This document shows, one piece after another, positions 20,506 through 28,718 of a DNA stretch of 64,000 bases (position 1 is its first letter; every line of letters starts with the position of its first letter). Source of the DNA: Bactericera cockerelli (Eukaryota > Arthropoda > Insecta > Hemiptera > Triozidae); NCBI GenBank assembly GCA_024516035.1, contig CM044963.1, positions 26,047,205 to 26,111,204 on the forward strand. Direction: 5' to 3'. The notes under the pieces were generated by a model. It was not told where the DNA came from, ran no database searches, and saw only the letters and a program-made list of their open reading frames with translations. Both the position numbers and the translations under genes were made by a program.

Positions 20506-22667
20506 TACAGTATGTTTCAGAAAAGGTGGCCACCCCCTCGTAACTTTTGAACGCGACGGAATTTTTCAATTCTGTAAAGTCCTAAGTATAGGAAGTGCCC
20601 TATGGCCCATCCTGTGGTCATATTTATTTTTGGCCCCGGTTGGCCCTTCCGGCTTTTAGGCCATATTTTTTCATTTTTCTCGAGAATTTTAAATGGAATG
20701 CTATATTTTTTATTCCTGTTCATTAAAGTCCAAAATAGGCTGAGTATAATGAGCTTTTAAATTTTTCAAAAACCTTATCAGGGGCGGAGCTAGTAGGGTG
20801 CAAGGTTCAAAACTGTTACACGCTGTATTTCAGCGTTAGTTAGATTTTTTAGTACTTGTTTTACTTACTTAGGTTCAAAATATTGTTTTACGCCATATGA
20901 AATCAAAAAAATATTCTTGTTTGCTTCTAATCAGGGTCATAGTAAGGTTTTTTTAAAAGTACTTTTTTTCTCACGTCAATTTTTCCGTAAATTAATGGTG
21001 TTCTCGAAATTGGCATTTTTAGAGGTGAAAGTCTGCAATGACATATGTTTTTTATGCTTGAAATCGAAAGAAAACTTAACGGAGAAGCGATTAAGACGAT
21101 AAAAAAAGTCATTTAACCTGCTAGTTTTTTTACGACAGTGTCCGGTAAAGTGGGTGAATTTCGTATGGGATTTTATTTGTTGAGGAAATACAATTGGCAT
21201 AGAAAATAAATAATACCTAATAAGGGAATAATACTTCAATAAACATAACTAAATGCGAATATAAATGAAGATTATTTCTTCTAAATCAGTGCCGGATATA
21301 TTTTTTTTTATCTGTCTCTCTCTCTCTTCTCCTCTTTAAAATAATTGAATTGGTTTAATTTTCACCCTCAAGAGTTTGGTACTTGACCTGGTATTTTTTT
21401 CTCTTAAATTTTGAGATAATTAGATTTTTATTTAGAGACCTGGTATTCATTACTAGCAACACCAGTATGATTTTTTTTTAATTTGGGTTTAATATCGCGT
21501 TTCAACTGCATGGTCATATCATAACGGGGGTGTTACCCTGCATTCGCAAGAAACTCACCAACCCGCTAAACACACATATCTCACCCAGCCTGGGTTAGGC
21601 CGGAATGCCAGCATCACGAAGTCTTCTCCTCGCTGGACGTTGCTTAACTTCGGTGATCATACAAGAATCGTTGCATTCAAAGCGCCATCGGACTGACTCC
21701 AGAATGATGACAATGTTTTTTTACAGATTTTACCAATTTACCAACTAAATTGTCTTAACCAAACAAAATGGGGAACCCTAGGCCGACTTTAGAAGCAGCA
21801 TTATCCGATAATTATTTTTGATACAACTTGAACTTTGAAAAGTGAAAAAAAGGGAATAAAAAAAAAAAAAAAAATATCCGGCACTGATTTAGAAGAAATA
21901 ATTTTCATTTAATTTCGCATTTAGTTATATTTATTGAAGAATTATTCCCTTATTATGTATTATTTATTTTCTATGCCAATTGTATTTCCTCAACAAATAA
22001 AATCCCATACGAAATTCACCCACTTTACCGGACACTGTCGTAAAAAAACTAGCAGGTTAAATGACTTTTTTTATCGTCTTAATCGCTTCTCCGTTAAGTT
22101 TTCTTTCGATTTCAAGCATAAAAAACATATGTCATTGCAGACTTTCACCTCTAAAAATGCCAATTTCGAGAACACCATTAATTTACGGAAAAATTGACGT
22201 GAGAAAAAAAGTACTTTTAAAAAAACCTTACTATGACCCTGATTAGAAGCAAACAAGAATATTTTTTTGATTTTATATGGCGTAAAACAATATTTTGAAC
22301 CTAAGTAAGTAAAACAAGTACTAAAAAATCTAACTAACGCTGAAATACAGCGTGTAACAGTTTTGAACCTTGCACCCTACTAGCTCCGCCCCTGATAAGG
22401 TTTTTGAAAAATTTAAAAGCTCATTATACTCAACCTATTTTGGACTTTAATGAACAGGAATAAAAAATATAGCATTCCATTTAAAATTCTCGAGAAAAAT
22501 GAAAAAATATGGCCTAAAAGCCGGAAGGGCCAACCGGGGCCAAAAATAAATATGACCACAGGATGGGCCATAGGGCACTTCCTATACTTAGGACTTTACA
22601 GAATTGAAAAATTCCGTCGCGTTCAAAAGTTACGAGGGGGTGGCCACCTTTTCTGAAACATACTGTA
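20506..22667. mobile_element. foldback element, arms of ~800 bp
   Basis: Left arm 20506 to about 21303 and right arm about 21875-22667 are nearly perfect inverted copies. Ends are tacagtatgtttcagaaaag and its complement. The spacer of about 570 bp holds a 5S SINE. The same small open frames appear in both arms on opposite strands (for example 20976-21239 and 21934-22197), with only two residue changes. No known domain. Confidence 0.93.
21470..21700 (-). mobile_element. 5S-rRNA-derived SINE in the foldback spacer
   Basis: T run, gggtttaatatcgcgtttca, gtgttaccctgcattcgcaa, ggccggaatgccagcatcac, ctcgctggacgttgcttaac, then gcattcaaagcgccatcgga. The 5S-like head is nearly complete. Confidence 0.88.
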
Positions 22668-23179
22668 TAGGGTTTGTAATGGTATCTTCCCAAGGTGCAT
22701 TCAAAGCACAAACACTTTTCTGAACTCATGTTGATTTTAATCTTTAATGTGAACGGATCTTTACCACAGAGGTTTTTTCAAAGGAAGGAGAACTCTGTTC
22801 GTTATTATAGGCGGGACAATTTTGTCTTGGTATGCTAGAGTCGTATTTTTCTTTCTAACAAAAAAAAAAAAATTCCTGGTTAGGTTTTTTCCAAATATTT
22901 CCATTTTATTTCAAGGTCATTCGTGAAAGAAAAATGCGTTTGGTTACTTTTAAAGATAAACAATGGACTTAACCTATAAAAGAACTGGAAGCAAGAATTT
23001 TCTACTTCCATTTTGATTAACTTTGGAAGTGGAAATTTTTCCTCTTCCAAAAGAAAAATGACTTGCTTCCAGTTTGGTTCATTTTATTCCCGTTTGGTTA
23101 ACTTTGGTTAGAAAGAAAAATATGGCATAGCATTACCAAAAAAATGTGCATTCAGATGAACATTGGGAAGGAAGAGGCT
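22668..23179. other. no element recognised
   Basis: Contains short repeats of ggtgcattcaaagcaca-like sequence that resemble the left flank of the foldback (20456-20480). Otherwise AT-rich. It lies downstream of the cv-c-like gene. Confidence 0.5.
23083..23088 (-). promoter_or_regulatory. possible poly(A) signal of the crossveinless-c-like gene
   Basis: AATAAA on the minus strand, about 840 bp past the stop codon and just beyond the minisatellite. If used, the whole repeat array would sit in the 3' UTR. The hexamer is common in AT-rich DNA, so support is weak. Confidence 0.25.
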
Positions 23180-23945
23180 AGGTTCCAAGTGGCTGATCAC
23201 ACGACTCACACCTTACTCTCTCTGTGGCTGATCAGACTCACGCCTTACTCTCTCTGTGGCTGATCACACGAACCTTACTCTCTCTGTGGCTGATCAGACT
23301 CACACCTTACTCTCTCTGTGGCTGATCAGACTCACACCTTACTCTCTCTGTGGCTGATCAGACTCACACCTTTCTCTCTCTGTGGCTGATCCGCCTCCTC
23401 ACACCTTACTCTCTCTGTGGCTGATCACACTCACACCTTACTCTCTCTGTGGCTGATCAGACTCACACCTTACTCTCTCTGTGGCTGATCAGACTCACAC
23501 CTTTCTCTCTCTGTGGCTGATCCGCCTCCTCACACCTTACTCTCTCTGTGGCTGATCACACTCACACCTTACTCTCTGTGGCTGATCAGACTCACACCTT
23601 ACTCTCTCTGTGGCTGATCAGACTCACACCTTACTCTCTCTGTGGCTGATCAGACTCACACCTTTCTCTCTCTGTGGCTGATCCGCCTCCTCACACCTTA
23701 CTCTCTCTGTGGCTGATCAGACTCACACCTTACTCTCTCTGTGGCTGATCAGACTCACACCTTACTCTCTCTGTGGCTGATCAGACTCACACCTTTCTCT
23801 CTCTGTGGCTGATCCGCCTCCTCACACCTTACTCTCTCTGTGGCTGATCCGCCTCCTCACACCTTACTCTCTCTGTGGCTGATCAGACTCACACCTTACT
23901 CTCTCTGTGGCTGATCCGCCTCCTCACACCTTACTCTCTCTCGCG
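23180..23945. repeat. 32/35-bp minisatellite at the stop codon and 3' UTR of cv-c
   Basis: About two dozen head-to-tail units built on ctgatcagactcacacctta plus a CT-rich end and gtgg. There are two length classes, 32 bp (gatcagactcacacc) and 35 bp (gatccgcctcctcacacc). Their order repeats (several 32-bp units, then a TTTCTC variant, then a 35-bp unit), which indicates higher-order amplification. The unit nearest the gene overlaps the last codons and the stop of the terminal exon. Confidence 0.93.
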
Positions 23946-24385
23946 TTCACGGCCGCAAACAGTCCGTCGGCGCGAAACGACTCCCGAATCGCGACCAGAG
24001 CCGCCGCGCTCCTGTACGCATACGCCTTGTTGTACCACTCGCACGTGCGGCCTCTCAGGTCCACGCGTGACAGATGCAGCAGGCGTGACTTGCCCGCGCC
24101 ACACGGTTCGATCAGGTAGCGGGAGGCGAGGACAATCGCGCGCACCGCGCCAGCGGGCAGGGGTGCTTCGCTGTGTTCGACGGAGGTCTCGACGACAATA
24201 CACGCGTCGCGACAGGGCTCCGTCATCCAGCTGCGTACCAGGCAGTAGTTGCGGGCGGGCAGGGGCGCCGTCATGCGGGCGACGTAAGTGTACACGTCTA
24301 TGTTGGTGTCTAGCTTGAGGACGGTGCGCTCCGAGGCGAGGGCGGGGTCCCAGGCGCTGCGCTCCCACAGGATGCGCTGCAGCAC
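23924..24385 (-). CDS. cv-c: crossveinless-c/DLC1-like, terminal exon: rest of START domain and stop
   Basis: This terminal exon has 153 codons plus stop TGA at 23924-23926, after an acceptor TTGCAG ending at 24386. It starts VLQRILWERSAWDP and contains the START hallmarks RNYCLVRSW, VETSVEHSEAPL and YLIEPCGAGKSRLLHLSRVDL, followed by EWYNKAYAY and IRESF, all as in the DLC1 family. The last residues after IRESF (about 16) are about as long as in vertebrate relatives. The final codons (ESKV) and the stop are written in the same sequence as the units of the minisatellite that follows, so the array seems to have grown out of the stop region. The protein is complete at its C-terminus. Confidence 0.92.
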   Translation of the reverse strand: MLQRILWERSAWDPALASERTVLKLDTNIDVYTYVARMTAPLPARNYCLVRSWMTEPCRDACIVVETSVEHSEAPLPAGAVRAIVLASRYLIEPCGAGKSRLLHLSRVDLRGRTCEWYNKAYAYRSAAALVAIRESFRADGLFAAVNARESKV

Positions 24386-25106
24386 CTGCAACACACGGGG
24401 GTATCATATTTACATGACCTTTGAAACTATTATCTCCACTATTATCAGCCTTGAAACTTTACAAAACATATTCATCACAACTTGAATTAAGTGATACAAA
24501 AGACAAATTTAAAGAACAATGCACTCTTATATTAGAAAATTGCAACTAGTAATACATGTATAAATTTATAATTTTGTTATATATAGGTTTATATGTAATG
24601 AAACAAGCTGTACCCGTAAAGGCAGTAAACTACTGCGTGTGTACAGACTTAAAAAAAAAAAAAAAAAAAAAAACTTTTTGTAAACGGAGAGGTAGGAAAA
24701 TGGGTTTGATGACAAAGATTTCCTCAAGCAATAATAATATTATATTTAGATTAAAAGACAAAAAAAGTAAGGGTAATTTATTAAAAGTCTATTCTATTCT
24801 CTTCAAGTTCTTCTATGAGGAAGATCTTATATTGAGAATAGAACTAGGTTTCATATTAACTTTAACTTTCTCTCTCTCTCTCTCTTTTTTATTTTTTTAA
24901 GGAAGGGCGGGGAAAAATCTTTTAAAGACACCCAGGTTTTAGCCTTAGGTGTGGGATTTCCACCCACTAAAAACCCACCTTTCCTAATAGCATACTGGAA
25001 CACATGGAACCGAAATATTTTCATTACTTCAATATTTTCTCTTACTATCTTTTATTTTCATTATTTCCTACATGCCACTTAGAAAGTCTAAACCGCGACG
25101 TAGTCT
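24386..25106. other. intron sequence without a recognised element
   Basis: Distal part of the last cv-c intron. It holds an A run at 24652-24672, a short CT tract near 24868, and AT-rich unique-looking sequence. The plus-strand open frame here (24556-24900) crosses the homopolymer and shows no domain. Confidence 0.6.
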
Positions 25107-25318
25107 GTCCCGATAGCTTAGTGGTAAAGGCGGCACTCAGTGAATCCAGAGGTTCCAGAGGTCGTGGGTTCGAAACCCAGCCGGGGCATGACAAGTTATC
25201 CTCCCATTTGGGATTTTTACCACATAATAATATGTCTTGAGCTTACTGCTGGAATAATGGGACTTTAATAGTCCTTATCGGGCAGTATAAATAAGGCGAT
25301 ATTATTATTATTATTACT
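25107..25318 (+). mobile_element. tRNA-derived SINE, family P
   Basis: A tRNA-like head (agcttagtggtaaaggcgg, ggttcgaaacccagcc) is followed by the body shared by all P copies in this window (gacaagttatcctcccattt, ccacataataatatgtcttg, ggcagtataaataaggcg) and an ATT tail. A 9-bp repeat of ccagaggtt lies in the anticodon region. It sits inside the last cv-c intron. Confidence 0.88.
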
Positions 25319-25334
25319 AACTACTTTAATAGCT

Positions 25335-25592
25335 CGAAGGAGACTAAGAGACATTATTTTTAAATACAAACTGGTTAACAGTCAAATTGATAGTAGTTTC
25401 TTACTTTCAAAAGTAAAATTTCATGTGCCCAGAAGGTCTGCTCGACACCATCTTCCCTTTGTTTCAAACCCTTCTAACTTAGTTCTTATGGATAGACTTC
25501 TACGTCTTTGTAACAAATATCCTGACTTGGATTACTCTCAGTCTTACACAGTGTTTACTAATACAATAAAACACATGCTTTTGGTCTCCTAA
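25335..25592 (+). pseudogene. LINE reverse-transcriptase polyprotein, C-terminal fragment
   Basis: An open frame of 85 codons plus stop lies in the last cv-c intron, on the strand opposite to the gene. It reads RRRLRDIIFKYKLVNSQID at the start and FHVPRRSARHHLPFVSNP in the middle, the look of the extreme C-terminus of jockey-like LINE ORF2 proteins. No reverse-transcriptase core is present, so this is a 5'-truncated copy. The following AT-rich sequence to about 25730 is probably its 3' UTR. Confidence 0.6.
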
Positions 25593-25736
25593 ACTTTATT
25601 ATGTACCTACTTTAAGTTACCATAATTACTTCAAGCTTTGTTTTTTCATACTATTAAATTGTTCTTTATAGTGTGTGCCACAATGTTATAGTTTGAATTC
25701 CAACTGTTTTGTTGTATACACTTTAATTATTTTTTT

Positions 25737-25905
25737 ATTTATTTAATACATGACAAGTAAATGGTTCAAATATAATTATATAACAATGACAGTTTACATA
25801 ATTCATAATATTTTTAATTGAACTTATGCTAGTTTCTTTTGGCTGTCGTCATCTCACACTAATGGCCACACCTATGAAGTATGGTCCTTGTGTCGTGGGA
25901 TGCAG
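25737..25905. repeat. interspersed repeat, intact copy (pair of 26361-26745)
   Basis: A segment starting tttatttatttaatacatga and ending near gtccttgtgtcgtggga recurs at 26361-26745. There it directly abuts the acceptor of the START exon and is split by a MITE. It probably derives from a LINE 3' end in reverse orientation. Confidence 0.75.
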
Positions 25906-26064
25906 CCTTGTTCTAGTTTTTGTGTTAATGTTATAATTACTATCTTTTACATTTCTATTTCTTTTTGTATAAAATAATTTCTTTTTGTATAAAATAATCA
26001 TTATTTCCATTAACATTATTTCCATCAACAATAATAATCAAATTGAATTAAATTAAAAAATTAC

Positions 26065-26352
26065 CTGGCGGGGCGGCGCCTCCACCTCGGTCACCACCTT
26101 CCACAGCCTCAGCGGGTGCTCATCGTGCACCTTCTTGTAGAACATGTCCGCCCGCGCGTGGGCGCCAAACTCCACCCACCCCCGCGACGAGCCGCCCTTC
26201 GCCTCCTTGGCGACGGCGCCCATGCAGGAGCTGAGGTAGGTTCGCCAGTTGCATCCGATGTCGCTGCCCAGCTGGTGGAGAGAGACGGGGATGGAGTCGT
26301 CCAGATAGGTGAAGTTGCACTGTCGCAGCAGCTCCCGGGAGATGGAGAATAC
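26065..26352 (-). CDS. cv-c: crossveinless-c/DLC1-like, exon for first half of START domain
   Basis: This exon is 288 bp, exactly 96 codons in phase 0. It follows the RhoGAP exon across a 2366-bp intron. The acceptor is CCCCCAG ending at 26353 and the donor CAG|GTAA after 26065. The reading starts VFSISRELLRQCNF, passes a GCNWRTYLSSCMG stretch and ends LRLWKVVTEVEAPPRQ, which is the family pattern at the start of the C-terminal START (StAR-related lipid-transfer) domain. START domains bind a lipid or hydrophobic ligand; the ligand in this family is not settled. The open frames seen on either strand here in other phases are shadows of this exon. Confidence 0.92.
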
Positions 26353-26360
26353 CTGGGGGA

Positions 26361-26745
26361 GTTTTATTTATTTAATACATGACAAGTAAATGGTTCAAAT
26401 ATATGTATATAACAAAATGGGTGAGTAGAAGAACCAGGAATGTCAAAAATCGATATTTTTTTTTCGTAGAATAAGAAAGAATGTACTGAAGGAGAAATAC
26501 CCCTTATAAGTATAATTTTTTCGATTTTAAAGTGGGGGAAGCATACTCATTAGCATGATAATATTTTTCTTATTTTTACTTTCCTGAAAAGTCGATTTTT
26601 GACATTCCTGGTTCTTCTACTCACCCATTCATTACAGTTTACATAATTCATAATATTTTTAATTGAACTTATGCTAGTTTCTTTTGGCTGTCGTCATCTC
26701 ACACTAAGGGCCACACCTATGAAGTATGGTCCTTGTGTCGTGGGA
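26361..26745. repeat. interspersed repeat, copy split by a MITE
   Basis: Second copy of the 25737-25905 repeat, lying immediately outside the START exon acceptor. It is interrupted at 26418-26627 by a small inverted-repeat element; the flanks join to match the intact copy. Confidence 0.75.
26418..26627. mobile_element. 210-bp MITE with ~37-bp terminal inverted repeats
   Basis: The left end tgggtgagtagaagaaccag is mirrored at the right end, and pairing continues for about 37 bp through aatgtcaaaaatcga. The interior has no coding sequence. The uninterrupted copy at 25737-25905 shows the empty site. The superfamily is not assigned because the target duplication is unclear. Confidence 0.85.
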
Positions 26746-26788
26746 ATGGAAGAGGTTGTGTGGAAATACCAAGAAATTAATTGTTAAT

Positions 26789-26849
26789 CCAGGTAGGTGA
26801 AGTTGCACTGCCTCAGAAGCTCCCGGGAGATGGAGAATACCTGGGGGAA
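26789..26849 (-). pseudogene. duplicated fragment of the START exon (5' end plus splice acceptor)
   Basis: These 61 bases match 26300-26360 with about four mismatches. They cover the first ~50 coding bases of the START exon and its CCCCCAG acceptor. The fragment lies in the upstream intron on the same strand, so it offers a decoy 3' splice site. It is bracketed by two copies of gggaatggaagaggttg (26742-26758 and 26846-26862). Confidence 0.85.
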
Positions 26850-26867
26850 TGGAAGAGGTTGACTGGA

Positions 26868-27190
26868 AAGGGTTGGGTGGAAGAGATTGCCATAGGCAAG
26901 AATTCCGTCCTTTAGTTATAATAATAATAATACTGACTGTCAAAGTTTATGTGAAAAAGTATGAATTCACTCCTCACATAAGCTAAGAAAAACTGTTAAT
27001 AAAAGTACAAGTTCATGGTTCATAATTGACAAAGGGCGTGATTATTGATTAGTTAGGACAGATGTATATATTTTTTTTTCTTGTTTATATTTTTAATATT
27101 GTCAGTTTTTATATTCAATTTTTACCATTATTTGTCTGTACGAGTATATAATATGTTCTACTAATAAAGAGTTTCTAAATAAATAAATAC
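26868..27190 (+). mobile_element. LINE 3' end, GGGTTGGGTGGAAGAG family
   Basis: It starts aagggttgggtggaagagat and ends with an AATAAATA-type tail near 27187. The same 3' end recurs at 1-195, 39420-39550, 56053-56245 and 57434-57532, and reversed at 28060-28240, 33300-33605 and 56270-56370. Copies starting at different points and ending in the same A-rich tail are typical of 5'-truncated LINEs. Confidence 0.7.
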
Positions 27191-27329
27191 CAAGAAATTA
27201 AATGTTAATCCAGGCAGGGAGGATTCGTTGTTTCGAATCTCACCCAATAATAATAAAATAAATAAATCATTTGTTTCATTTTTTATATTTTTTTGTTTAC
27301 AGAGGACCCATTTTTATTTGGTTTCTAAG

Positions 27330-27445
27330 ATGAGATTTTTTCCTCATTTATTTGAGTATGTGACATTTGCGACCACATAAAAATAAGACTCTAAGGGTTA
27401 GGTAGTAGAAAATGCTCTGAGCATGGACTTTGCCTAGTGGTTTGA
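27330..27445 (+). mobile_element. tRNA-derived SINE family D, 3' part
   Basis: Carries the D-family body: tcatttatttgagtatgtga, gaccacataaaaataagact, gggttaggtagtagaaaatg. The tRNA head is missing. Confidence 0.7.
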
Positions 27446-28059
27446 CACTAAAACGTATTACTATTAAGTTGATATTTGAATGTCTTGCAACTCTTTTGTT
27501 ACACTAGTGGTTTTGTCAAAGTTTGAAAAGTCTGATTAGGATAGTTACTGAACCCTAACGAATGAACTACACTTGGGAGTAATTCACGGTTTCAAATTTC
27601 ACATAGCAAAACCTTTTTGTTTGATCAAAGAAAGAGTTATGGTACATAAAAAATCCCGATAATGAGCTCTTTTGTAACACAAAAGGGGGACTCCCTACGA
27701 TGTGTACCTGGGGTAATTTGTTGCGTTCGAAATGATTTCTTCATCAATAGAAATGATTTTTACTGAGGAAATGTAAAGGGTTACAGAAAGATTTTTTCTA
27801 ATAAGCTACGTATACATATTTTTCGCAAGAGATTATCATTATCACTATTTGCAACAAAAGAGTTAGTCTCGTTGTCCTTATCAAAAGAATCCTTTATTCA
27901 CAATACGATACATTTAATGTAGGTATAGAACGTACATATTTGTCGATTTGTCCTGAAACAAGACTATTTTCGCTCGTCCTGTTCAAACAAAATCTCATGT
28001 ACTCAGTCAAAACCAATGAACTGGGGATTGAGTGGAGTGAAGGGTATCGTCATCTTATT
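27446..28059. other. intron sequence without a recognised element
   Basis: Distal part of the first visible cv-c intron. AT-rich, with no open frame of note and no repeat shared with the rest of the window that I could see. Confidence 0.6.
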
Positions 28060-28240
28060 ATTATTAGAGTATGTTTTATTAGGTAAGACAAAAAATATAC
28101 AGTAAAATACAATGAAATAAATAAGAAAAAAAATAAGTAGATTGAACAAAGAAACAAGAACAAAAAGAAGACTGAAGCTAATGTCCTACCTAAAGGGTGG
28201 GGTTATTGCCTGTGGCAATCTCTTTCACCCAACCCTCTCT
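28060..28240 (-). mobile_element. LINE 3' end, GGGTTGGGTGGAAGAG family, reversed
   Basis: Reverse-orientation copy ending in ggcaatctctttcacccaac. The stretch next to it towards the tail is A-rich. Confidence 0.65.
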
Positions 28241-28554
28241 TGCCCCTTGCATGAGGGGAAAACTATAGATAATTGAATGTAACAGATATATGTGTATTTA
28301 AAAAAGTAGTGATAAGAAAATGAACATTGTCAGAAGAAGGTTCCCTAGATGTGCATGAAGATCAGAACATAACCGCCACCTGAACAAGATAATTTTGAGG
28401 TATATCAGACTCACCTGTAAAAGAAAGTTTACCATGAACCTTTTGTTCTCATGTTCTTTACGTCATATCAGACAATGTTCTTCCCTTAGGCAATCCAGAG
28501 AGAACACTTGCTGCATTACTGACAATCTTTGTGTGAGAAAAACACACCGCTCTC

Positions 28555-28690
28555 ATGCCTCTTGCCACGCGGGCTACAATGTCGGAAGAGAATGCCGTTG
28601 GGATTAGCACCGCCCTTGATCAAGTTTTGTTTTGTTAATTTTAATTCCTATGTATGTATATTTTCTATGTTATTTGTAAATAAAATTTGA
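28555..28690 (+). mobile_element. LINE 3' end, GAATGCCGTTGG family
   Basis: The block gaagagaatgccgttgggat to aataaaatttgatcaaatat recurs at 34142-34259. There it is inserted in a SINE, which confirms it as a mobile 3' end. It stops just short of the donor side of the large cv-c exon. Confidence 0.7.
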
Positions 28691-28718
28691 TCAAATATGT
28701 TTAATAATTTCGACTCAC

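Noticed and set aside
20976..21239. 87-codon open frame conserved at 21934-22197
   Set aside because: The two are opposite arms of one foldback; identity is due to the inverted repeat, not selection.
23189..23920. CRISPR-like array
   Set aside because: Units are contiguous, with no unique spacers, and the DNA is eukaryotic; it is a minisatellite.
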